From Streptomyces sp. NBC_00582 (GTDB lineage Bacteria > Actinomycetota > Actinomycetes > Streptomycetales > Streptomycetaceae): 64,000 nucleotides of DNA. A model generated the notes under the pieces. That model saw only the letters and a list, made by a program, of their open reading frames with translations, did no database searches and was not told the DNA's origin. Within the stretch, counting starts at the first letter, position 1; each line of letters begins with the position of its first letter. This document shows positions 23,488 through 31,004 of this stretch, one piece after another. Where the stretch lies: positions 10,416,001-10,480,000 of the forward strand of contig NZ_CP107772.1 in NCBI RefSeq assembly GCF_036345155.1, written 5' to 3'. The position numbers and the translations under genes were made by a program.

Positions 23488-24030
23488 TCAGGCGACGGGA
23501 ACGGGGGCCTGCCAGCCGTACGACGCCAGGTTGATCTCCGGGTGGACCGCCGCGCACTTCGCACAGGTACGGGCGGACAGATCGGTGGTGAAGCGGGCGC
23601 AGGCCGCTGCGTACTTCTGGACGACCGGGGTGTCGTTGTCGTGCTCCCACTCGTAGCGGCAGAGCTCGGTCTGACATCCCGGGCAGTACCACGCGGCCCC
23701 CTGGCGGCCGGCGTCGAGCGCCATGTAGCGGATCGCGACGCCTTCCTGAAGCGGCACGATCTGGTGCGGGGTGCCGGCGGGAACGTAGATGTGATCTCCG
23801 ATGTCCATCCGGAACCGGTTCACGGAACTGTCCTTCAGGTGCACCTGGGCGGCGCCGGACAGCTGGCTGATCACGGTGTCCTTCTCACAGATCAGGTGGA
23901 AGGGCTGCGGCAGCCAGTTACGTGACAGATAGAGCTGCGGGTCGGTGTCGGCGGGCAGGACGGCGGCGTCCTCGTAGTTCCCCAGCTCGGCGGCGACCTT
24001 GAGGGAGTGCAGCATGCGGCGGCGGTTCAT
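23488..24030 (-). CDS. Cupin with C-terminal CxxC pairs, 3-hydroxyanthranilate 3,4-dioxygenase-like
   Basis: A 180-residue single cupin: LYLSRNWLPQPFHLICEKD, VHLKDSSVNRFRMDIGDHIYVPAGTPHQIVP. The His/Glu metal set is weak (H and D in place of the usual HxH..E), while GDHIYVPAGTPHQ is well kept. The tail has two cysteine pairs, YCPGCQTELC and CAKCAAVHPE, forming a rubredoxin-like site as in bacterial 3-hydroxyanthranilate 3,4-dioxygenases. Its ATG overlaps the stop of the upstream cysteine-pair gene (TGATG), so the two products are probably made in equal amounts. Confidence 0.72.
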   Translation of the reverse strand: MNRRRMLHSLKVAAELGNYEDAAVLPADTDPQLYLSRNWLPQPFHLICEKDTVISQLSGAAQVHLKDSSVNRFRMDIGDHIYVPAGTPHQIVPLQEGVAIRYMALDAGRQGAAWYCPGCQTELCRYEWEHDNDTPVVQKYAAACARFTTDLSARTCAKCAAVHPEINLASYGWQAPVPVA

Positions 24031-24770
24031 CACTTCTCCTGGTCGTCCTGCGGGGCGGCTGCCTCGCGCATGGCGCGGTGGGCCTTGGTCGTGGCGTCTG
24101 TCTGGACCACCGTGCGTGCCCAGCCCCAGATGTCCGACGGGAACACGTCGTTGACATGCCCGCACGCCTGACAGGTGCGTCCCTCGTCGGAGTTGCGCCG
24201 GCTGACGAACTCCATGGAGCCCAGCGTCGTGGAGAACTGGCGTATCGGGGCGTCATGTTCACCGTGGCGGGCCACGTCGTATCCGGGCAGCGGGAACGGC
24301 GTCGCGTCGTAGTCGTAGCGGACGATCTCCGCCTTGCAGTTCTTGCAACGGGCGATCAGCGCCTCGGTCTGGTCGCCCTCCTCCGACTGGTGCTGGGTGA
24401 CGACGATGACCGCGTACGCCTCGGGGTTCTTCTCGTCCCGAAGGAAGGAGTTCACTCCGTGCAGATTCTGGGTCGCCATGATCTGCCCGGTGGCGAGCAT
24501 CGCCTCGTTGGAGCCGTAGGTGACGGCCACCTCGTTCACCGTGTTCCAGTGGAAGAAGTGCCCGTAGGCCTTTTCAGGGCCGCCGATGAGCACGTTCCCG
24601 CAGGGCACGATCGCTCCGGCGTGGTCGTACGGGAAAAGGGGCGTCAGCTGCGAGGCCGCCTTGGCCATCCGCTCGTAGACGTTTGCCTTCATCGGTTCGC
24701 GGTCGGGGTCCGGCGGAGGGATTCGCCGAGTGTCCTGAAGGCCGTCCTGCTCGGAGACAAGCTCGCTCAC
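24030..24770 (-). CDS. Cysteine-pair protein, partner of the 3-hydroxyanthranilate dioxygenase-like cupin
   Basis: A 246-residue protein of no family I can name with certainty. The middle (VLIGGPEKAYGHFFHWNT, VNEVAVTYGSNEAMLATG, AYAVIVVTQHQSEEGDQTE) looks like a degenerate cupin or jelly roll. The C-terminal part holds CKNCKAEIVRYDYD and CQACGHVND, a paired CxxC site like that of the next gene. GTG at 24770 follows GGAGGAG. It is the first gene of operon 2, directly behind the IclR-type motif. The two may form a heteromeric ring-cleavage dioxygenase; this is inference. Confidence 0.6.
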   Translation of the reverse strand: MSELVSEQDGLQDTRRIPPPDPDREPMKANVYERMAKAASQLTPLFPYDHAGAIVPCGNVLIGGPEKAYGHFFHWNTVNEVAVTYGSNEAMLATGQIMATQNLHGVNSFLRDEKNPEAYAVIVVTQHQSEEGDQTEALIARCKNCKAEIVRYDYDATPFPLPGYDVARHGEHDAPIRQFSTTLGSMEFVSRRNSDEGRTCQACGHVNDVFPSDIWGWARTVVQTDATTKAHRAMREAAAPQDDQEK

Positions 24771-24791
24771 AACATCTCCTCCTTGAGATAC

Positions 24792-24813
24792 TGTCGCATG
24801 ATGCGGAACACTG
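24792..24813 (+). promoter_or_regulatory. IclR-regulon motif, site 3
   Basis: TGTCGCATGATGCGGAAC followed by ACTG, 22 bp upstream of the GTG at 24770. It contains the palindrome CGCATGATGCG and is the best match to sites 12264 and 20806. Confidence 0.6.
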
Positions 24814-24830
24814 ACCCCTATTGTGAAACT

Positions 24831-25296
24831 AGATGTGGGGGATGGCAAGGTGGAACTCGCAGAAAATCGCGTGATCGTGGGATGGCCGGGGCGGTGGTCC
24901 CCGGCGCGCCCCGCCACGAGAATCAAGCGTGGCGGGACTCCGCCCCAGGCGGCTTGAGAACGGCCGCTGTCTCGGCGAGCCGGCCATGACCTCCTGCGCG
25001 AGTTCCCCGGAAGGGCTCTTCGGCCGGTGTGAGCGGCCTTGGCCGCCGACGGCATCACCAGGAGGGACTCTTGGTCATCCGTCAGGTCTCACATCAGCTC
25101 CGTGGAAGCCTGTTCGATGCGGGACTTGCAGGGTGCCGGGGCCACGTGCACGTGTACGCGGACATCAGGGATCGGAGGGATCCGCAGAGGCGCTGCGCTC
25201 GACTGAAAGACCGCTACGCCGTGGGAGGTGAGCCGGTGGGCCATGGTGAGACCGACCTGCCCGCGCCCACGACGAGTACGGGCTGCCGTGGGCGAT
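24831..25296. other. Gap without a recognisable gene
   Basis: Between the operon 2 promoter and the end of operon 3. Six-frame readings are short or Arg/Pro-rich, no ribosome site or family motif is visible, and no strong hairpin was found. Possibly decayed sequence. Confidence 0.5.
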
Positions 25297-26397
25297 CTAC
25301 GGGTTGACGACCGCCATCCAGATCGGCTCGGTTCTGCTCTGCATGGCCTCGACGGCCTCCTTCGCCTCCGTGAGCGGGTAGCGGTGGGTGATGAGTTCGT
25401 CCACGTCGAGCGCCTTCTCGGCGAGCAGAGAGAGAACTTCCTGTGCGTCGGTACGGGTGCAGGAACGAGTGCCGACGAAGCGCCAGCAGTTGACCATGAC
25501 GGCGATCGCGGGGAGCGTCAGCGGGCTGGGGTTGGCGCCCATGTGCACCAAAGTTCCGCCGGTGGTGAGCGAGGCCATGGCCTGGGAGGTGGCCGGCCCC
25601 TGCGGGACGTAGTCGAGGACCGCGTCCGCTCCCTGCGGGACGAGCGCGCGCAGGGCGCGGGTGAGGCCCTGCGCGGAGTGCCAGTTCTCGGGCAGGGTCT
25701 CCAGCGCTACGACATCGGTGGCGACGTCGCCCGCCAGATGCCGGATGGCCTCCAGCCGTTCGGCGCTGCGCCCGACGAGAATCAGACGCGCCACTCCGTA
25801 GTGCCGGGCGAGTTTGATGGTGGAGGTGCCCATCGTGCCGGTGGCGGCGGTGACCACCAGGGTGGCGCCCAGGGGCAGATCGGCGCTCTTCAGGGCGCGT
25901 ACGGCGTTGGCGATGTCGTAGACCTTGGCGCCGACGTCGAAGGACACGCTGTCCGGCAGCCGATCGACGAGCCAGTGCGGCACCCGGACGTACTCTGCCA
26001 GACCGCCGTCGTGATAGCGCTCGTACAGCGGCATGGGGACGTCACCGAACCCAGCGTGACCGATCACCGCCTGCTGCGCGCACATCATGTCCCGGTTCGA
26101 GCGGCAGTAGCGGCAGGCGCGGCAGTTGAGGTTGGGATGCACCCGCACCCGGGTGCCGATCTCGATGCCCTCCACCTCGCTGCCGACGGCGGCGATGGTT
26201 CCGGCGGCCTCGTGCCCGAGGGTGGTCGGCAGATGCTTGAAGGCGCCCATGGCCAGCAGGGTCATCATGCCGGGGGCAAGCCCCGCGGAGGCTACCTTGA
26301 TCAGGACGTCCTGGGGGCCGGGCTCGGGAATGTCGATCTTGTCCAGGTGCAGTGCGTCGGAGCCCTTCCGGGCCCGTGCGGCGAGCATGGTGGTCAT
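25297..26397 (-). CDS. Zinc-dependent alcohol dehydrogenase (MDR family)
   Basis: A 366-residue medium-chain dehydrogenase: catalytic zinc region with GHEAAGTIAAVGSEV, structural zinc cysteines in CRACRYCRSNRDMMC and a Rossmann part with VVTAATGTMGTSTIKLARHYG. The usual catalytic Cys near residue 40 is replaced (ASAGLAPGMM), so the catalytic zinc may be absent or altered. It is the last gene of operon 3 and could oxidise an alcohol or semialdehyde formed during side-chain or ring degradation. Confidence 0.8.
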   Translation of the reverse strand: MTTMLAARARKGSDALHLDKIDIPEPGPQDVLIKVASAGLAPGMMTLLAMGAFKHLPTTLGHEAAGTIAAVGSEVEGIEIGTRVRVHPNLNCRACRYCRSNRDMMCAQQAVIGHAGFGDVPMPLYERYHDGGLAEYVRVPHWLVDRLPDSVSFDVGAKVYDIANAVRALKSADLPLGATLVVTAATGTMGTSTIKLARHYGVARLILVGRSAERLEAIRHLAGDVATDVVALETLPENWHSAQGLTRALRALVPQGADAVLDYVPQGPATSQAMASLTTGGTLVHMGANPSPLTLPAIAVMVNCWRFVGTRSCTRTDAQEVLSLLAEKALDVDELITHRYPLTEAKEAVEAMQSRTEPIWMAVVNP

Positions 26398-26419
26398 GAT
26401 GTGCGGCTCCTCTGCCGTT

Positions 26420-27403
26420 TCAGACGTTCAGGGCGGTCAGGCGTTCGGGGGTGTACGGCTCGGCGGTCCTGGTCGTTTCGGCGATCTGCGGGAGCTCCCG
26501 GTCCGAGAACAGGGCGATGTGCTCGCTCTCCTCGCCGCACACGCTCGTGTGGGCTATGCCGAGGGGGATGCGGACGAAGTCGCCGGGCCCGAGGTCGACG
26601 ATGCCGCGCTGGCTGATCAGGGTGCGGCGGCCGCTGATCTGGTACTGGACCTCGTCGGCGTCCAGGGCGCGGCGGTACGTCCGGACGCCCGCGGGCCGAA
26701 TCCGGACCGTGCCGAGGCGGAAGCCCGCGGAACGGTACAGCCAGGTCGTGCCGGGTTCGTCCGAGCCGGTGAGGACCTGGAGGCGTTCCTTCTCCGCGTG
26801 CACCTGCTCCAGCAGCCGCAGCTCGTCGATGGGCGCGACGGTGATGTCGTGTCCGACGGAGCCCATGCACTGGGTGACCGCCTCGTTGATCGCCCCGGGC
26901 TCCCATCCCGGGAACGGCGGGATGACCGCCTGCGACTGCCGGGCGGCGGCACGCTCCTCCGTGACCGGGGCCGGCGTGTAAAAGAGCAGGTGGCTCTCGC
27001 GGCGCCCCCAGTTGTCGTGGGCGACACCACGGGGCAGTCGGGAGAACTCGCCAGGCCGGTGCTCGACCACTCCGAGCTCGGTCATCAGGGTGCGCTCGCC
27101 GTCGATCTGGTAGGAGATCTCGTCGACGTCGCAGTTACGGTGGTAGAAGGGCTGACGGCCCTCCATCGTCTGCCACTCGACGCGCAGTTGGGCGCTCTCG
27201 TAGACGCCGCGCGGCGGAGCGAACGGAAGCGCCTCGTACTCCTGCGGGAAGTGCACGACGCTCAGCGGCTCGTGGTCCCTCCACAGCTTGATCGGCACGC
27301 GGCTGGGGTGCGGGGGCGAGAGCAGAAGGTGCTCGTCGCGCTCGATGGTGCGTGAGGGCTCGTCGGAGCAGACGACGGCGACGACTTCGGTGACGGTACC
27401 CAT
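26420..27403 (-). CDS. Bicupin protein, homogentisate-1,2-dioxygenase-superfamily-like
   Basis: A 327-residue protein made of two similar halves. The N-half has FYHRNCDVDEISYQIDGERT and GEFSRLPRGVAHDNWG. The C-half has YRRALDADEVQYQISGRRT and GDFVRIPLGIAHTSVCG. The repeat E-x-x-YQIxGxRT, then PxGxAH, is the jelly-roll core; H, E and H in the N-half could bind Fe(II), whereas the C-half lacks the first His. Homogentisate dioxygenases share this YHRN..DE pattern. Its neighbours (dienelactone hydrolase, aldolase) make ring cleavage the likely role, but the substrate is open. Confidence 0.68.
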   Translation of the reverse strand: MGTVTEVVAVVCSDEPSRTIERDEHLLLSPPHPSRVPIKLWRDHEPLSVVHFPQEYEALPFAPPRGVYESAQLRVEWQTMEGRQPFYHRNCDVDEISYQIDGERTLMTELGVVEHRPGEFSRLPRGVAHDNWGRRESHLLFYTPAPVTEERAAARQSQAVIPPFPGWEPGAINEAVTQCMGSVGHDITVAPIDELRLLEQVHAEKERLQVLTGSDEPGTTWLYRSAGFRLGTVRIRPAGVRTYRRALDADEVQYQISGRRTLISQRGIVDLGPGDFVRIPLGIAHTSVCGEESEHIALFSDRELPQIAETTRTAEPYTPERLTALNV

Positions 27404-27434
27404 GAAACTTCCTTGTTTCGTCGGGGTGATGGAA

Positions 27435-28181
27435 TCAGGCGGCCTGGGGGAGGTGCTTGTCGAGGAAGGCGTGGGTGCGCCGCCAGGCGGTGGCGGCGCT
27501 GTGCTCGACGTACATGTGCGGGCGGGCGTCGCAGGCGAAGGCATGGCCGGCGCCGCCATAGACATGGCTTTCGAAGTCGGCCTCCGCGGCGGTGAGGGCT
27601 CCCTCGATGGCCGCGACCTGCTCGGCGGGGATGGTGGGGTCCTGGGAGCCGACATGCAGCTGCAGGGGTGCGTCGATGTTCTTGGCCCGGTCCACGACCG
27701 CGTGCGGGCCGGCGGCGATGCCGGGGCCGTAGAAGACGACGACGGCGCCGAGACCGCTGATACCGGTGGCCGCGGTGAACGCGGCCCGGCCGCCGAAGCA
27801 GAACCCGTTGACCGCCGTGCGGGAGGCGGGAACGCCCTCCCGCTCCGCGAGGTGGGTGAGGACCGCCTCGACGTCGGTGACGATCGCGTCCGGTCCGATG
27901 GCACCGATCAGCGGCATGACCTCGGCGTGCTGCTCGTAGGCGAGAGTGCCCACCCCGTTGCGATGGAACAGGTCCGGGGCGAGGGCGAGGAAGCCACGGG
28001 CGGCGTAGCGGCGGGCGATGTCCTGGATATGGTCATTGACCCCGAACGCCTCCTGCAGGACGATCACCGCGCGGTCCGCGGGCCGGTCGGGCCGTGCCCG
28101 ATACACGCGCATCGGTCCGTCGGCGGTGGGGACGATGATCCATCCGGTCGGTGTGGCGAGGGTGTTGTGCTGGTCGCTCAT
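27435..28181 (-). CDS. Dienelactone hydrolase-family protein
   Basis: A 248-residue alpha/beta hydrolase with the DLH triad: C128 in GFCFGG, D181 in GSQDPTIP and H213 in GGAGHAF, plus the oxyanion segment QEAFGVNDHI. Dienelactone hydrolases open lactones of modified ortho-cleavage pathways; many homologues have broader carboxylesterase roles. The ATG at 28181 follows GAAGGACCC. It lies between a class II aldolase and a bicupin in a leftward operon. Confidence 0.85.
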   Translation of the reverse strand: MSDQHNTLATPTGWIIVPTADGPMRVYRARPDRPADRAVIVLQEAFGVNDHIQDIARRYAARGFLALAPDLFHRNGVGTLAYEQHAEVMPLIGAIGPDAIVTDVEAVLTHLAEREGVPASRTAVNGFCFGGRAAFTAATGISGLGAVVVFYGPGIAAGPHAVVDRAKNIDAPLQLHVGSQDPTIPAEQVAAIEGALTAAEADFESHVYGGAGHAFACDARPHMYVEHSAATAWRRTHAFLDKHLPQAA

Positions 28182-28194
28182 GGTGCTGGGTCCT

Positions 28195-28938
28195 TCATTG
28201 GAGTGTGGGCTCGATGGCTGATGGCGTGAGGGGGCGGGCGGCGGCGAGTGTCGCCGCCCGCCGCACGAGGTAGCGGTATCCGGCTTCCAGCTGACTGTCG
28301 GCCCAGCATTCGGCGTGCTTGGCCGAGGCCTCGGCGTCGCCTGACCACACACGGACCTCGCCGGCCGCTGCCGCGGTGAGCTGGACGGCGCACGCCCGCT
28401 CGAGCAGTACGGCGTGCATGACGGCGGCCGGTACGGTGCGGCCGGCGGCCACCAGGCCGTGCTTGGGCATGAGGGCGGCCGAGGCCCCGCCCAGGTCCGC
28501 GGCGAGCGCCTTGCCCAGCTCCGGGGTGCTGACGAGGCTGCCGGTGGCCTGGAAGCGCGGTACGTCCTCGCCCTCGAACAGGGATCCGTCGTGGGAGATC
28601 GGGCGGAGCGCGGTCCCGAGTGCCGCGAACGCGACCGCGGACACCGCGTGGGTGTGCACCGTGCAGGTGAGGTCCGGTGACGCCTTCAGGATCTCCAGGT
28701 GGATGTGGCACTCCTTGTGCGGAGTCCCCTTCCCGAGCAGGACTTCGGCGTCCCATGACACAAGCTGCAGGCGGTCCCCGTCGACCTCTTCGAGTCCCCA
28801 GCCCGGTGCCTTGATCCAGATACCGCGGCCCTGCGGATCGCGCACCGCGACATGTCCCCAGACCATGTCGCCCTGTCCGGCCGCGGCCAGGGCGTGGGAG
28901 GCCTGGATCGCGAGCGCGGGGGTGTCGCCGGGCGTCAT
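28195..28938 (-). CDS. Class II aldolase/adducin-family protein (operon 3)
   Basis: A 247-residue paralogue of the protein at 16557: GHVAVRDPQGRGIWIKAPGW, CHIHLEILKASPDL, TVHTHAVSAVAF (HxH zinc ligands) and ALMPKHGLVAAG (third His). Its ATG overlaps the stop of the TAXI-like gene (ATGA), so the two proteins are translationally coupled. The same pair of families occurs in operon 1. PhtC-type dihydroxyphthalate decarboxylases belong to this fold, so a decarboxylase role is as likely as an aldolase role. Confidence 0.78.
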   Translation of the reverse strand: MTPGDTPALAIQASHALAAAGQGDMVWGHVAVRDPQGRGIWIKAPGWGLEEVDGDRLQLVSWDAEVLLGKGTPHKECHIHLEILKASPDLTCTVHTHAVSAVAFAALGTALRPISHDGSLFEGEDVPRFQATGSLVSTPELGKALAADLGGASAALMPKHGLVAAGRTVPAAVMHAVLLERACAVQLTAAAAGEVRVWSGDAEASAKHAECWADSQLEAGYRYLVRRAATLAAARPLTPSAIEPTLQ

Positions 28939-29912
28939 GACGCGGTGAGGGCGCTGTAGTACTGGGCGGCCCCCGGGTGCAGGGGAACGGGGGTCTTGCC
29001 CATGGTCACGGGGTCGAGCGGGTAGGTGACCGGGCTGCGTTCGGGGGCCAGGTGGTGATACTGCCTCTCCAGGATCTGCCGGGTCTCCCCGAGCACCCAG
29101 GCGATGGCATAGGCCACGTCGTCCGGGAGGTCGGCGCGGGTGAGGACCAGGAAGTCGGAGAAGTCGAGTGTCGTGAATGCGGTGCGGTCGGGGAAGTAGC
29201 CGTCCTCGACCGTGGCCGCCGGCCAGCCGAAGTCGTCGTAGAGGCTGTCGAGGACGTCTTTCTCGACTTCAAGGAAGTTCAGGTGCCGGCCGATCTCCTG
29301 CCAGGCCGGGAGCATCACCGCCTCGTGCACGATGGCGTTCGCCCGGCCCTCTTTCACGTGGTCCAGGGATTCGTACGGCCGCTCGTCCTGGAGTAGTTCG
29401 CCGCCCCATCCGGTGACGTCGACGCCCGAGCGGGTCAGCACGTGATGCGCCGCCAGCCCTACATGGTTGACGCCGTCGTGCACCGACGTGGCAAGTCGCA
29501 GAACGGGCTTGCGCTCGCGCAGTTCGGCGAAGGTCGTCACCCCGAGATCCTTGTGCACGCCCACCACCAAACGGTCGCGTTGCGGTACGACACCCAGGGC
29601 GCGCAGGTCCGGGTAGGACTCGTTCGTGTAGACACCGGCCGCCTCCAGTGCGGCGACCGTGAAGGCGGCGGGCGTGGTGAGTGCCACCTGTACCTCGCCC
29701 CGGCCCACCGCCCGTACGGAGTCGCTGAACCCGCGGCCCCGCCAGGTGGCGATCCGCGAGTGCGGGCCGCACCTGTCCCCCAGTTCCTGCGAGATCCAGC
29801 CGCACACCCGGTGCAGATTGGCGGTACCCCAGTCACCCCGCAGGTGCAGCTCGAGTGAGCGCTCGATCTTTGGCTCCGCCGGGCGGCCGGGTCGCATCGA
29901 GGGTGAACCCAC
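28935..29912 (-). CDS. TAXI/NMT1-like periplasmic-binding-fold protein without signal peptide (operon 3)
   Basis: A 325-residue protein: LHLRGDWGTANLHRVCGWI, VQVALTTPAAFTVAALEAAG, KPVLRLATSVHDGVNHVGLAA, GRANAIVHEAVMLPAW and TLDFSDFLVLTRADLPDDVA. It aligns with the protein at 19829 throughout. The charged N-terminus (RPGRPAEPKIERS) is not a secretion signal, and no transporter genes are nearby. GTG at 29912 follows AAGGAGGGG. Cytosolic binding-protein folds can be enzymes such as 4,5-dihydroxyphthalate decarboxylase, or ligand-sensing partners; both are inference. Confidence 0.72.
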   Translation of the reverse strand: MGSPSMRPGRPAEPKIERSLELHLRGDWGTANLHRVCGWISQELGDRCGPHSRIATWRGRGFSDSVRAVGRGEVQVALTTPAAFTVAALEAAGVYTNESYPDLRALGVVPQRDRLVVGVHKDLGVTTFAELRERKPVLRLATSVHDGVNHVGLAAHHVLTRSGVDVTGWGGELLQDERPYESLDHVKEGRANAIVHEAVMLPAWQEIGRHLNFLEVEKDVLDSLYDDFGWPAATVEDGYFPDRTAFTTLDFSDFLVLTRADLPDDVAYAIAWVLGETRQILERQYHHLAPERSPVTYPLDPVTMGKTPVPLHPGAAQYYSALTAS

Positions 29913-29924
29913 AACCCCTCCTTG

Positions 29925-29951
29925 TGTCCTGAATATAAGGACCAGTGTCCT
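29925..29951. promoter_or_regulatory. Possible operator upstream of operon 3
   Basis: GTCCT-GAATATA-AGGAC forms an inverted repeat, followed by CAGTGTCCT, which resembles the reverse complement of the end of the IclR-regulon motif (CAGTGTTC). It lies 13 bp before the GTG at 29912. Confidence 0.35.
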
Positions 29952-30228
29952 ATTTGACGGCCAGCATAGAAGGTGATGCTCTGGATGACGAGGGGGTTAC
30001 GGGTATGAATCTAAGCCTATACCTCTATGGGTAGAGTTAATAGTTGGCCGCCTCCGGACGGTGCCGCAACAGGCGCCTGGTCGGTGCCGGCGCTGAGGCC
30101 GCATCCGGCATCCACCGGTTCCCGAACTGGGAACGACCGTCGGTGGACAGCCACCAAGCACCCTTGCTCAAGACGTGCACATCGAGGTGGCCATGAGCCA
30201 CGGCAGAACTCTCGCGATCACTCCAAGC

Positions 30229-30345
30229 TCACGAACCCGTCGTGTCCTGATCCACGAGGAGTCGCGCGACAGCCTCCTCGCCCCGTCGCTCAAGGGCGTC
30301 GACCAGTTCCCCGTGCGGCCGGCAGTGGCCGCGCCATGCTCTGCC
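30229..30345 (-). pseudogene. GntR regulator remnant (C-terminal end, duplicated locus)
   Basis: Leftward translation reads HCRPHGELVDALERRGEE and AVARLLVDQD before TGA at 30229. It matches RCRLHTALVDTLEKREEEAL and QLVAEHD at the end of the GntR protein at 5355-6176. Only about 35 codons survive. Together with the promoter and flavin reductase remnant to the right it keeps the divergent order of the original locus. Confidence 0.65.
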
Positions 30346-30417
30346 CCCGGGCCGCCCCAGGCTCCCTCACGCGGCGTCGCCACCACCCCGCCACCGTTTG
30401 ACCAAGCACCTTCTAAT

Positions 30418-30497
30418 CATTATGGCGATTGCCTTCCCACCTCTTGACGACCGGCGAAACAGGGATGCAACATCACCATAATCATCATGATGATCGG
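30418..30497 (+). promoter_or_regulatory. Decayed copy of the GntR/flavin reductase promoter
   Basis: CATTATGGCGATT, then CCCACCTCTTGACG (TTGACG at 30444) and ATGCAACATCACC and ATAATCATCATGA repeat the block at 6190-6267 almost base for base. The two CATNATGACGAAT boxes have each lost matches (now CATTATGGCGATT and CATCATGATGATC). Confidence 0.75.
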
Positions 30498-30504
30498 AGA
30501 TACC

Positions 30505-30640
30505 ATGGTTCCCCGTCCTTGGCGAGCAGGAATTCCGTGACCTCATGGCGGGCGTCCGCGCACCAGTCACGATCGTGACCGCCACGGCGGAAGGACATCC
30601 CTGCGGCCCTCCAAGGTCACCGTGGCACTGACCGCTTCGC
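30505..30640 (+). pseudogene. Flavin reductase remnant (duplicated locus)
   Basis: ATGGTTCCCCGTCC and GCGAGCAGGAATTCCGTG through CACGATCGTGACCGCCACGG repeat the 5' end of the gene at 6277. A base shift right after the start puts TGA in frame. At least two internal deletions follow; one joins the two copies of GTGGCAC found at 6429 and 6542 of the original. Not functional. Confidence 0.8.
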
Positions 30641-30976
30641 CGCGCCGGTCGCGTTCCCGCACCACAGCTCCTGGCAGGTCGACGACGTCGACGAGGTCGG
30701 GCGCGGTGCCAAGGCCATGCTGGACGACCACCCCGAACGGCACGTCCGGCGCCTCGGCCGCCAGCACGTCGGCTCCGACTTCTTCTGGTACCTGAAGGAC
30801 CCGGCCGGCAACTTCTCCGAGTACTACTCCGACCTGGACTGCATCGTCGACGACCAGCTGTGGAATCCGGATGTCTTCGAAGGCGCAAAGGGACTGTTCC
30901 ACCGGGGCCCGCCCCCGCCGCCCTCCTTCCTCAAGCCCGACGATCTCGCCGCGCTCATGACCGGCTCGCACAGCAA
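30641..30976 (+). pseudogene. Extradiol dioxygenase remnant (3' third, duplicated locus)
   Basis: From GCGCCGGT onward the sequence matches 9570-9902 of the intact dioxygenase closely: TSW/SSWQVDDVDEVGRGAKAM, FFWYLKDPAGNFSEYYSDLD and PPSFLKPDDLAALMTGSHS. Two of the three iron ligands remain but the N-terminal domain is gone. Its stop codon is lost, so the frame reads through into the P450 gene; the P450 has its own ribosome site. Confidence 0.85.
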
Positions 30977-31004
30977 CCAGCCATTGACCCGAGGAGGACC
31001 TGAG

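Noticed and set aside
28935..29912. TRAP transporter solute receptor
   Set aside because: No signal peptide or lipobox at the supported start and no TRAP membrane genes in the window.
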